DNA from: Arthrinium phaeospermum
Taxonomy: Eukaryota > Ascomycota > Sordariomycetes > Amphisphaeriales > Apiosporaceae
NCBI GenBank assembly: GCA_006503535.1
Contig: QYRS01000010.1
Span: 1,054,001 to 1,118,000 of the forward strand
Reading direction: 5' to 3'
Length of the DNA: 64,000 bases
Position numbers and translations under genes: made by a program. Shown in pieces: positions 1-9,873 of this stretch. The notes below the pieces were generated by a model, which was not told where the DNA came from, did not search any database, and was given only the letters and a program-made list of their open reading frames with translations. Each line of letters starts with the position of its first letter. The first letter of the stretch is position 1.

Positions 1-1
1 C

Positions 2-565
2 ACCCCGGGACAGTCCATCGAGTCCTGCATCCACGACGAATTCATCACCGCCCCGCACGTGAGCTTCGAGCTCAAGGACTTCGTCACCTTCCTGATGGCC
101 GCCAACGCAGAGGACATGTGGCCGCTGGACCGGCTGCTGCAGGAGACCGTCCGGCTCAGCAGCCGGACGGCCGAGCAGGACTTCGAGGGCCAAGAGGTGC
201 CCCCGGCCGAGACGAACGAGGCCATCGCCCAGTTCGTCCAGGACTACATGTTCAACGCCTCCGCCAACCCGCCGCCCCTGGGGACAGCAAGTGGCGCCGA
301 CGATACCTCGGAGCAGGGCCCGTTGACCGGGATATTTGAGAGAACCTTCGGCGGCTTTTTCGGGACTGGTAGAAACCGGGGAGCGGATGATTTCGACCCG
401 GCATCCTTCGAAATACCCGATCTACCCGTACAGCCACGGCCACCTGGTTTTGTCCCACCGAACCCAGATCGAGACGCTCGCCTCATCAGAAGAAATATCA
501 ATTGGCCCGACCTAGATCGTAAAAGGAGAAGACGGCGAGAAGCTCGTCCTAGGAGGCAGGCTTGA
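2..565 (+). CDS. 3' part of an unrecognised protein gene, cut by the left window edge
   Basis: The frame is open from base 2 with no stop before it, so the first codons belong to a gene that begins outside the window. The only start-like codon near the left edge is a GTG at 59, which is not a credible eukaryotic start. About 187 residues are visible. The first half is compact and mixed in composition, with several aromatic and acidic residues (FELKDFVTFLMAANAEDMWPL). The second half is low in complexity and rich in Gly, Pro and Asp. The last 25 residues are strongly basic (DRKRRRRREARPRRQ), which could act as a nuclear or nucleic-acid-binding tail. GC is high up to about 300 and then drops sharply after the stop at 565, as expected at a coding border. 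I recognise no family. Confidence 0.6.
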   Translation, partial: TPGQSIESCIHDEFITAPHVSFELKDFVTFLMAANAEDMWPLDRLLQETVRLSSRTAEQDFEGQEVPPAETNEAIAQFVQDYMFNASANPPPLGTASGADDTSEQGPLTGIFERTFGGFFGTGRNRGADDFDPASFEIPDLPVQPRPPGFVPPNPDRDARLIRRNINWPDLDRKRRRRREARPRRQA

Positions 566-707
566 GATTGGCGACGCTGTATCTTATTGGTATTATAACA
601 ACATAAAGACAGTAATTAGAATTAGTTATTATTTATACGTTTTCAATCAATTAAATTGCGCTAAATATGCTTGAAGGAATAATGAGGTCTTGATGAGGTT
701 AGAGATG

Positions 708-758
708 TGTGCATTTTAACTCAAGGAGCCCCTCGCGGTTGTCCCGTTAAAATGCACA
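708..758. repeat. 13-bp perfect inverted repeat (hairpin) downstream of the first gene
   Basis: TGTGCATTTTAAC at 708-720 is followed by its exact reverse complement at 746-758, with a 25-base GC-rich loop between. It lies 143 bases after the stop of the left-edge gene, in AT-rich spacer, so it could form an RNA hairpin in that gene's 3' region. A function is not shown. Confidence 0.7.
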
Positions 759-837
759 TTAGCTGGGAACACCAGTAGTCACCCATAACAGGTCATCGTT
801 TCTCAACCCCCATTGGTACATTAAACCTCTTACTTTT

Positions 838-874
838 CGAAGAGGCTTGACCGGGTTGTTTTCGCAAGGGCTTG
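838..874 (+). repeat. Direct repeat copy A, upstream of the NTF2-like gene
   Basis: About 37 bases containing AAGAGGCTTGACCGG and CAAGGGCTTG, with a T-rich centre. It matches copy B at 2234-2270 at all but about five positions. It ends 90 bases before the ATG at 964. It is too long to match by chance and occurs just upstream of two neighbouring genes, so it is either a shared 5' UTR/promoter element or the residue of a small duplication. Confidence 0.7.
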
Positions 875-963
875 CCGCCAAACAAAACTACACGTACTTA
901 ACTAGCAACCCACTCGAGCCAAGCTTGCATCTTTTTAGAAGCAAGAAATACAGAAACAACAGG

Positions 964-1542
964 ATGACTTCCCATTCCGTTCAGAAGAGCCACGCAGATA
1001 CCGCGGAGGGGGTGCCAAGCGCAGACCGCAGCTCCATTCTGCGAAGTCGTGCGCATGCCTTCTGCCAGGCCCTCATCTCGCCCCCTTCACCGAAAGAGCT
1101 CCTCTCCGAGTTCTTCATTCCGGACCAGTCGGAAGACGGTAGCTCTCGGCCCGCCATCCACGAACACGGCCCGGCATGGGCGACGAAAACCTTACCGTTT
1201 CTGGGGAAGAGCTTCACGGGCCGACCGGCGTGCGAGGAGTACTTCGCCGTGCTCGGCGACACGCTCAAGATGCACCTGCGCCGCGAGGACAGCTTTCCGG
1301 GCCCCGAGGGGTTCGTGGTGGACGAGGCGCAGAACCGGGTCTGCGTCGTGGGCAAGGGCCGATTCGAGAGCGTCCGGACGGGCCGCAGCTGGGACGAGCA
1401 GTTTGCGTACGTGCTGAGCGGGTGGGATGGGCAAGGGAGGAAGTTGGGGCGCTGGGATATCTGGGCCGATCCCCTCAGTGCGTGGGCCGCGGTGTCAGAG
1501 GACGACGTGGATGGGTGGAAAAGGGGGGAGCATAGGCAGTAA
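964..1542 (+). CDS. Small SnoaL/NTF2-like fold protein, function unknown
   Basis: A single-exon gene of 192 residues. The first ATG is at 964; the frame is open further upstream to 847, but only through a TTG, so 964 is taken as the start. The N-terminal 30 residues are polar and probably disordered. The rest has the layout of the SnoaL/NTF2-like proteins common in fungi: helices around SRAHAFCQALISPPSPKELLSEFF, then a GRPACEEYFAVLGDTL stretch, then beta strands with alternating hydrophobic residues (FVVDEAQNRVCVVGKGRF) ending in a GRWDIWADPLSAW segment. Members of this fold can be small enzymes or ligand-binding proteins, and no catalytic residues can be assigned here. The fold assignment is by pattern, not by search. 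Codon third positions are strongly G/C from about 1100 on, supporting a real gene. Confidence 0.65.
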   Translation: MTSHSVQKSHADTAEGVPSADRSSILRSRAHAFCQALISPPSPKELLSEFFIPDQSEDGSSRPAIHEHGPAWATKTLPFLGKSFTGRPACEEYFAVLGDTLKMHLRREDSFPGPEGFVVDEAQNRVCVVGKGRFESVRTGRSWDEQFAYVLSGWDGQGRKLGRWDIWADPLSAWAAVSEDDVDGWKRGEHRQ

Positions 1543-2233
1543 TAACATATGGACTTGGTTAAAGGGGCTGCAATGACGACGACTGTTCATCTTCTACCTG
1601 CGATCCGCCCAGAAGCGACGAGGAAGCACCTTGTTTCTCTCTACTCCCTACGTTCATATAATCTCGGCTTTATTAATTCAATGCCAGAGATGGAGATCTC
1701 TGAGAAATCGCAACCAGAGCTTGTGGTTGCCATTTCGATGTTTAAGTCGGGGGTCGTAAACTTGGAAGTTGACAGCCAGCACACCAATGGCAGTGGATAC
1801 CGGGGTGCACTAACAGCTAATAAGAGTCACGTTCCCTTGTTCGGCAGAGCCTATCATTAAAGTCGGTATCGGCGGCTCGTTGGACCGTGGCCGCCACGCA
1901 CTCTGAACCCCACCATTGACTGTGTCTATGCAGCTGAGATCGAGAACTGCCTAATTAACGGTGAACTTTCCTGGAGGAAGAAAAAAATTGCATCCTCATT
2001 CAGTCACATTTATCCCAAACCGCAGTCGTATTTAGGATGCCATCCTTCCAGTAAGAGGCCCACAGCTTCCGCTGTGGTCTTCCGTCGTTTTGTCACTATA
2101 GGACGATTCAAGCGACCACAGGAATAAACCGTACTTTCTCTACCGACAGATACCTGTATTGGTTATTCCGTTTACCCCAAACTACAACAGTGGAATAAAC
2201 GGTTACTGTATTAATGTTCTGCGGAAGTTATTC
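1543..2233. other. Intergenic spacer with a short hairpin and GTTTATTCC-type motifs
   Basis: No convincing gene. An open frame of 103 codons from the ATG at 1549 has no coding character. A perfect 7-bp hairpin (CCACAGC, loop TTCC, GCTGTGG) lies at 2060-2077. GGAATAAAC occurs at about 2122 and again near 2191. Both are the reverse complement of the GTTTATTCC motif that recurs in gcn2 intron 1 and downstream of gcn2. Confidence 0.5.
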
Positions 2234-2270
2234 CAGAAGAGGCTTGACCGGTTTATTCTCACAAGGGCTT
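2234..2270 (+). repeat. Direct repeat copy B, immediately upstream of gcn2
   Basis: This is the second copy of the element at 838-874, with AAGAGGCTTGACCGG followed by a T-rich centre and CAAGGGCTTG. It ends only 19 bases before the gcn2 ATG at 2290, so it is probably inside the gcn2 5' untranslated region. The centre reads TTTATTCTC here and TTGTTTTCG in copy A, which accounts for most of the differences. Confidence 0.7.
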
Positions 2271-2289
2271 GAATTGTGAACAAGTCAAC

Positions 2290-5200
2290 ATGTCTCCCTG
2301 GAAGACCAAAGAATCGGACCCCACTAGCCCGCCTGCCGGCCCTGGGCCCAGCAGATCTCAATATATCGATACCCAGCAAGAGGAGATCTTGGTTTTAAAA
2401 GCCATATACGACGTCGACTTCGTGGAACACAAGGCCGCAAACGCGGCGTGGCAGCGCTCGGAGCCTTCGTTTGATATCCGTATCAAGGCCCTCTCCAACG
2501 AGGACTTCACCGTCACCCTGGGCGTCGTATTGACAGCTACTTATCCCAAATCGGCGCCATTGTTGAGTCTCAAGGATGACACTAATTTGCGAGAATCTAC
2601 CCTCTTCAAGATCCAGAAATTCATTGAGAAGAAGCCCACGGAACTTGCAGTGCAAGGGCAAGGTGAGCCTATGATCCATGAGTTAGCCGAAGGCATACAG
2701 GAGTTTCTCGAGGATGCTGCCCTGGCCAAAGCACAGGGGCTGGAGCTACCTTCTCTAGAAGAAGAGAGGACGGCACATGAAGAGGCACTGGCCAGGCAAG
2801 CCCGGGAGCAGGAGGAAGAAGATGCCCGCAAGAAGCAAGAGGCTACCCAGGAGGAGGAACGGGTCATGCAGCAGATGATCGACGACGAAATGAGGAGAAA
2901 GAAGGAAAGCCAAAAGAAGTCACGCCAGAAGAGCCACCCTAAGACGCCTAGTTTCCTTCCAGAAAACTCACAGCAGAACGAGGGCGGTCGAGTGGTCTTT
3001 GACGAGACCTGCAAACTAACTGACTCGTTGGGGAACGAGCTACACTTCAACACTGTCGTAGGAAAATACGACGCTCGAAGAGGAACGGTTGCCACAGTCT
3101 ACACCGTTCGACCAAGCAACCTTGACTGCACCCTTCTTGCTCTGAAGGAGGCCCAACTAAAACCAGGACTTAACGAGGTGGTGCAGTTCAAGAAGAGGAT
3201 GTCATCTTTAGAGAATAAACTCCGATCCGTCAAGAAGCTGTCACACCAGAATATGCTGCAGCTTATCGACTTTCGCATTGACCAGGTATCTGAAGATGAC
3301 GAAGAAGACGACGACGACGGCAGATCAAATGACCGCATTGTACGTGTCTTGATGCCCCTTGCAGACCGGGGGTCTCTCGAGGAAGACCTTGAACGCAGAG
3401 GACCGCTGCCCCCTAGAACGTTTCGTGCTTGGACGACGGACTTATTATCTGCACTGGAGTATCTGCATAGTCATAACCTGGTAAGCGACTTTCGGTGTTT
3501 ATTCCTTCCTGTTCTAGTGTTTATTCCACGTCAGTCCAGTGTCTCACGAGGGACTTTCGGTGTTTATTCATTCCTAATCCAGTGGTTGTTCCACGTTATC
3601 CCAGTGTCTCACGAGGGAAGAGGAACCGTTTATTCGAGAAATTCCCATTATTCCTTCTTGAGACATCCTGCTTATTCCTTCCTGCTCTGGTGTTTATTCC
3701 ACGTTATCCCAGTGGCTCATGAGGGAAAAAGGAACCGTTTACTCGAGATATTCCATTGTTCTCTCTCGAGACATCCCGTTCACGGTGTTTATTCCTTTCT
3801 GATTCAGTGTCTATTCCGCGTTGTCCTATTGTCTCATGAGGAAAAGAGGAACTGTTTACTTGAGAATTTCCAATTATTCCCTCTTGAGACATCTTGTTCA
3901 CTCCAAAAAAAAAAAAAGAGTAAATGCTGACACCGAGAGTCGATAGGTCCATGGCGATATACACCCGGCAAATATCTTGCTGTGCAGAGAAGATTCGCGG
4001 AACTATGTACCAAAACTTGCCGACGTGGCATACCAGCGAGAAATTCACGCTATCTGTAGCAAGTCACGAACCAAGTCCTCGCTGAACTCGGCGAAATCGG
4101 TATACTGGCTCCCACCCGAAGTGGCAGGAAGTGCGGCTCCCTTGAATCACAAAACCGACGTTTGGGATTTTGGGATTGTATTCTTGCAGATGGTGTTCGG
4201 TTTAGACGTATTTGAGACGTACGAGGCGCCCGCTATGCTAATGGAAACACTCTCCTTATCCAACTCCCTACACGAGTTGGTATCGAAGTTCTTCAAAGCC
4301 GACGCATCACGGCGCCCCCGAGCAGCCGACCTAAGGTCGAGCGAGTTTCTTGCCACAGATGCACCGGTACTGGTAGAGGAATCCATAGCATTCCACTCTA
4401 CGACCCAGACCTTGACTGCAATGCCACCTGGGTTCTCCCGCAAGCGCCTCGACTCTGTCGGCGCTGCCCCGTCCTTTTCAAGATTCGCCAATGACTTCTC
4501 CGAAGAAGGGCGTCTGGGAAAGGGTGGGTTTGGCGAGGTGGTCAAGGTACGCAAGAAGATCGATGGTCAGATATATGCGATCAAGAAGATCTCACAGCGT
4601 GCATCGCGTACTTTGACTACCACGCTCAAAGAGGTTATGACCCTCTCCCGGCTGAGCCATCCGGCGATCGTTCGTTATTACGACGCCTGGATTGAAAGAA
4701 TCCCAATAGATACGTACGAGACTGACGGCGATTCGTCGACTGAGGGACCGGAAACGCAGGATGACGGAACTGCAGAGTCAGATGGTATTGATATTCAGTT
4801 TGCCACCAGCACTGGCGGTTTGGACTTCATGTCTTCGACCAATGCGGCAGGTGGTTTTGATTTCGAGGCTTCTGATAGCGACTCGGACGATGACGACCCT
4901 ACAGACGAGGAGGACAATGACGAGGAAGAAGACTCGGACGATGACGACGAGGATGAGCTCGATTCCGGCTCAGATGATGATGAATCTGCCAGCGAAGACC
5001 AATTGCCTGGTTCGTTGAGACGGACACGGAGCCACCAAGCCTCGTACAAAAACGTTCTGTACATACTTATGGAATACTGCGAGAAAAGAGCAAGTCTGCC
5101 CCGAGATGTCCCTTCGCCAGTTAATTACTACAGATCTTCTTGCTGACCACCCAAGTTTTCAGACGCTTCGAGATCTGATATCCCAGGGCCTTTATCAGAA

Positions 5201-7797
5201 CACAAAGGAGGTCTGGCGACTGTTTCGTGAGATTGTGGAAGGGATCGTTCATATCCATAGCCTCCACAACCTCGTGCATCGAGATTTGAAGCCGGAAAAT
5301 ATATTCATCAGTCTCGGCGCTGACGGCGTCGCCCACGTCAAGATCGGAGACTTTGGTCTTGCCACGAGTGGGCACGTCAATGGCAACAAGGGGGTCATGG
5401 GCTCACAGGACTCCAAAGAGATGAGCAACGTTGGGACGGCCATCTATCTTGCACCCGAGCTCGAGCGTAGCAATATCGAGGACTCTCGAAAAATCGATGT
5501 AAGCATCCCGTCACACATATCCGCTATGATTACTAATGACCAGCAAGATGTACGCCCTGGGCATTGTCTTCTTCGAGATGTCCTATAAGCCTATGCTCGG
5601 CCACGAGAGGTGGAATGTCTTGAACGACTTACGAGGACAGACGCCTACTCTTCCATCCGATTTCAAACCAGCAGACAAGACGCAGACGGAGGTCATTCTG
5701 TCCCTTGTTACGCATAATCCAAAGAACCGACCCACGAGTTCTGAGCTGTTACGCAGCGGAAAGTTGCCCATGGCCGAAGAAAGCGAAACGATACAGCGAA
5801 CTCTGGCAGAGATATCTGACCCGATGTCCCCCCATTACCAGAAAACGGTCTCAACACTGTTCTCGGTCACGACGGAGAAAAGCAAGGACTACACTTGGGA
5901 CATGTCAACACCAAACCCGTCCTCCCTCGAGTTATTGTACCAAGGGGTAGTCAAGGACGAGCTTATATCGATTTTCCGCCGGCATGGGGCCCTTGAAGCT
6001 TCCAGAAACCCCTTATACCCTCGATCATCTCATTACTCCCAACCAGTGGTCGAAATGCTCGATCCCAGCGGCACGGTTCTGCAGATGCCATATGATCTCA
6101 TGCTGGGACATGCAAGAACGCTTGCCAAGCATACGGGCTCCTCCGTTGTGCCCAAGTCATTTGCTTTTGACAAGATTTTCCGCGAAAGGAGCGGCGGCGG
6201 CCAGCCCCTAATGTACAGCGAAGTTTGCTTCGATATTGTCTCTACAGACACACTTGACCTTGCTCTCAAAGAGGCACAGGCAATCATGGTCCTAGATGAC
6301 ATTGTTGATGCATTCCCCTCTTTGAGCCAAATGTGCTTCCATGTCAGCCACTCCGACCTCTTGCAGCTGATATTTGACTTTTGCGAAGTGGACGTCAACC
6401 TGAGAAAGGTGGCGGCAGAATCAATGACTAAACTGAATATTCATTCATGGACATGGTCGAAAATACGTACAGAGCTGCGGTCGTTGGGCCTATCGGCTAC
6501 CAGCATAGACGAACTACAGAAGTTCGATTTCCGAGGTAAGTGAGCACAAGAACTTACAATCAATGCTTAATCTCTGACCTGAGTTATTAGATACCCCTGT
6601 CAAGGCATTCACGAGGCTCAAGGGATTGTTTGAGGGAAGTAACACGTTCGACAAGGCCCAGGCACCTATTGCTCATCTAAAGGACGTCATGTCTTACGCG
6701 AAGCGTATGGGTGTCCACAACAAGATTTACATCAACCCCCTAAGCAGCTTCAGAGAAGACTTCTTCCAAGGAGGCATCCTCTTCCAGTGCGTTTACGACA
6801 AGAAGTTCAGAGATGTATTTGCAGCGGGTGGGCGTTATGATAGTCTGATTAGGGAGCATCGTCCCAAACTCGGTAACAACAACGAGCAGCGCCATGCTGT
6901 CGGCTTCAGTCTTTCTTGGGAAAAGCTCGCGAGGATCCCCAAAGCCGCCGGAAGCAGCAAGTCTTTCATGAAGAAGGCAGAAGCAGAAGCACACAGTATC
7001 TTCAAGGCCAAAAGGGTAAGTCCATACAATTGCCTTGCTTCAAGTTATTCCTTACTGACTCGGTATAGTGCGAGGCTCTGGTTGCAAGCTTCGACCCTGC
7101 TCTCCTACGCAGTGCCGGCGTCGAATTGGTGGGCACCTTGATTAGAAGCGGCGTCAGTGCTGAACTGGCGTGTGATTCTCGGTCTCCTGAGGACCTACAC
7201 AACAAATACCGTGACGAGACGTACTCATGGATGATCATCATCAAACAGGACCTCCTCAAGGTCAAAACCATGGACCGCAAAGACGTTGCAGATGTCGACA
7301 TGCCTGCCTCCCAGTTGGTGGGCTGGCTACGAGGCGAAATGCGTGACCGCGACCGCAGCCATAAAAGCGTGGCACGCTCAGCAAACGTCAGCTCCAACAC
7401 TGCCATAGTCGAAGATGGGTTCCCAGTGAATACGGAGCAAGAAGTGGCAGTTCTGGTGGCTAACACCAAATCGAAGAAGTTCAACCGCCTTGCTGTCGTC
7501 GAACAGGCCCAAATCTGCATGGCAAGAATACATTGGAATAGCCTCGAGGGTCCTGTCGTAGCAGTGGAGACATCGGATACGGTTCTGGAACTAATTCGGA
7601 AGACGTCGCTGTCCGATGCCGAGACCTGGCGCAAAGCCGAGCAGACGGTCAATATGGCGGAGCGCAAGTATCTCAGAGAGATACATGAGCTCCTCCTGTC
7701 GTGGAGGACCGAATGGCAAACTAAGAATGGTAGCCGTGATGCGGGGGTCTACAACTTCAGGACCATGAACGGCATTTATTACGACTTGGGTGCGTAG
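2290..7797 (+). CDS. gcn2: eIF2alpha kinase GCN2 (Neurospora CPC-3 type), six exons
   Basis: Cytosolic, ribosome-associated kinase. It binds uncharged tRNA during amino-acid starvation and phosphorylates eIF2alpha, which activates general amino-acid control. Exons are 2290-3480, 3947-5089, 5163-5498, 5548-6535, 6591-7015 and 7069-7797, giving 1603 residues, close to the yeast and Neurospora lengths. The domain order is complete. An RWD domain (about residues 20-155) is followed by a charged coiled-coil linker. The pseudokinase starts near residue 255, with VHGDIHPGNILL just after intron 1. The true kinase has its glycine loop GKGGFGEV near 587, lysine in AIKKI near 607, HRDLKPEN near 817 and DFGLA near 840. 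A long Asp/Glu-rich insert interrupts its N-lobe, as in the family. The HisRS-like and C-terminal ribosome/dimer domains follow. Intron 2 (5090-5162) uses a GC-AG splice pair with consensus donor GCAAGT. Intron 1 is 466 nt and repeat-filled, while the others are 49-73 nt. Confidence 0.95.
3487..3896 (+). repeat. Tandem repeat of about 110-120 bp inside gcn2 intron 1
   Basis: One partial and three diverged full units lie head to tail: 3487-3551 (partial), 3552-3670, 3671-3778 and 3779-3896. Each contains the order GGTGTTTATTCC, TATTCCACGTTATCCCAGTG or a variant, CTCATGAGGGAA, GGAACCGTTTA and TTGAGACATC. The array fills most of the 466-nt intron. A run of 13 A's, a TGCTGAC branch-like site and the acceptor at 3946 follow it. 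The frame of exon 1 stays open through the array to 3930. Confidence 0.85.
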
Positions 7798-8142
7798 TTG
7801 AGATACCACGGAAGCGAAAGTAGATTCTATATATACCAATACCCAGCGTTGAAATTTATTGTTATTACAGTTCATTCAATCCGCTTATGCCATCGGAAGT
7901 GGAATAATCAATACAGGTGATACAATGGACGAATTACGGTTTATTCCAGCGATCTTGAGGACAAATGGCAACCGGCTGCTTGCATACTTGGTTGTGCCAC
8001 AGGGGCAAACAATGGGCTTCTTTCCGAGTGGGCCACTGAATCATTGGCATCAACGTTTATTCCATTACTTCTGATCAGTACGTTCCTGAGGAAATTCGTC
8101 CCTTCCTACCCCTTATTCTGTCTGTACTGACAACTTCGCATC
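7798..8142. other. Convergent spacer between gcn2 and the next gene
   Basis: This is a 345-bp tail-to-tail interval. It contains two further GTTTATTCC motifs, near 7939 and 8056, matching those upstream of gcn2 and inside its first intron. No gene or polyadenylation hexamer can be assigned with confidence. Confidence 0.45.
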
Positions 8143-8820
8143 TTAGTTGAACGTTCCATACAGAACTAGACTGCGCTCCTCATAGTTGAATTTCTCCTCT
8201 TCCACCTTAAGTTGGTCCAGTAGCTGCGCCTGTCTCTCGAGGAAGATGTTGACACTCCAGGCGACGGGTCGGGTGAGCGCAACAAGCCGCTTGCGACTGA
8301 TCTCGAGGACATTGAGTGCAGCCAGCGAGGCCTTGGCGTCGCGCTCCGCCAGCGTCATCTTGAGCTTCCACTCGGCGTTTGCGGCCCGGAGCCGCACCAC
8401 CTGCTGTTCCACCGGCTGTACGATCTGGTTCAGGCGCTCGCGGTACTGGTTCTGAACCGTGTGTTCGGGCCCCTGGAGGAAGACGGCCCGGTTCGACAAC
8501 TCCTCCACGTCCTTGAATGCGTCCTGGATCCGGCTGTGCATCACGAGCTGGTCTCTCTTGGGGACGATGCCCTCCTTCTCCCATCCGACGTACTTGTCGG
8601 CCCACTCCTTCCAGAGCGCCGCGCGGACCGCCCGGCATGCGGGGCAGAAGTCGGAATCCCGGGGCCGGCGTTTGTCCACGCGCAAGTGCAGGCAGTACTT
8701 GAAGACGCAGGCGGGCTCGTGTTCGTAGCGCCACGGTCTGCGGCAGTAGTCCGTCTTCATCTCCGTGCCCTCAGGGTCTCGGTGGCCGCAGTGGTACCCG
8801 ACGTAATTTTTGATGCACAT
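8143..8820 (-). CDS. Cys/His-rich fungal protein with helical C-terminal half, function unknown
   Basis: A single-exon gene of 225 residues with its ATG at 8820. The N-terminal 65 residues begin MCIKNYVGYHCGH and contain spaced Cys and His residues (YHCGH, DYCRRP, PACVFKYCLHLR, DFCPAC). Such a pattern suggests a zinc-binding module; many Pezizomycotina proteins of unknown role start with a similar MCI..Y.GY.CGH motif. From about residue 65 to the end the chain is polar and helical, with heptad-like spacing (VEQQVVRLRAANAEWKLKMTLAERDAKASLAALNVL is split by few breakers), so a coiled coil is likely. There is no signal peptide or membrane segment. The gene converges with gcn2. I do not recognise a specific function. 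Confidence 0.65.
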   Translation of the reverse strand: MCIKNYVGYHCGHRDPEGTEMKTDYCRRPWRYEHEPACVFKYCLHLRVDKRRPRDSDFCPACRAVRAALWKEWADKYVGWEKEGIVPKRDQLVMHSRIQDAFKDVEELSNRAVFLQGPEHTVQNQYRERLNQIVQPVEQQVVRLRAANAEWKLKMTLAERDAKASLAALNVLEISRKRLVALTRPVAWSVNIFLERQAQLLDQLKVEEEKFNYEERSLVLYGTFN

Positions 8821-9873
8821 TTTGAACGGCGGTGGCAGATCGAGACTTGGTGCAAGGTGGGTTGGCGTTGGCTGTCGTGGAGTACGAAAGGGGTATGTTA
8901 TGGTTGATGCTGTTGATGCGTCGGCTTCTGCGGACCAAGTACGAGAGTGATGATGATGAAATCCGCATGGGACACGAACTGTAGGTCCTGGTGCGGTTTG
9001 CTTGCGGGTAAAGGAACGATTTTCGGCCAGTCACCGGCGGCATGCGGGTTGACGATTCACAGTGAGCTGACCACGACCGGAGGGGCAATGGGATTACCAC
9101 AAAGGAAAGGATGGCTGCATTGTTGTTGATGCGGATATCGTCAAGCTCAGGTGACAGAATCAAATAAACAGGGAAGCTTCCGGATTGAAAAGACTGAACA
9201 GATAAAAACGGATTCCGCAAATTAGGTAGGTTCACGGAGCTAGGACACGATACTGAACAAGCCCGGCCGGCCGGCCGGCGGTGGAATCACGGTGAAATAA
9301 CTGTGCATTCTCTCACAACAGCAATGATATTTACTCCATCTGTAAACATTTTCGCCCTTTAACTGCCACACGGAGAGCGGCCGCTTGTAAATTGCGTTCG
9401 GGGCGAGCACCATACCGATAAGTATGACGAAACGACACTACACGTCGGTGGTTTCCCCGTCGATAATAAACGGGCTTCATTGCTTACTACTATTGATGAG
9501 TCGATTTGAAGAGAACAATCATGACAGAAAAACGACAGTGGATGCAATTGGGAATCACCGCCGAGGTGCTAAGTACGGAATACGCAGTCCTAAATACAGC
9601 CCCTTTCGAGGCCGGAAGGCCGACAAGACTGAAAACATCAAAGATTGATTGGGTTGAAACAATTATTATTCTACTCGACAATTGCAGGCATGGGCAGATC
9701 ATTCATTACCCTGCCAAATGTACGCTCGAAGCATTATTCATCCGAAATAATATCCTTGGTCTTTTTTGGACCTGGCATATTCCCCAAACTCCAAACACCA
9801 GCATCATGCAATTCTCATCATACATCATGGCCCAAGAATAACAGTAACGGATGATCCTTCTTGATCAGGGTTC
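8821..9873. other. Intergenic spacer of about 1 kb with a CCGG tandem palindrome
   Basis: No gene is supported; open frames here are short and lack coding character. Near 9263-9279 the sequence repeats CCGG four times, giving a self-complementary run that could form a hairpin. The right part is AT-rich and forms the 3' region of the polymerase delta gene. Confidence 0.45.

Noticed and set aside
1549..1860. 103-codon ATG frame between two genes
   Set aside because: No protein pattern; the sequence composition matches the spacer.
4795..5064. Ser-rich minus-strand frame opposite gcn2
   Set aside because: It is the antisense of the Asp/Glu-rich kinase insert.
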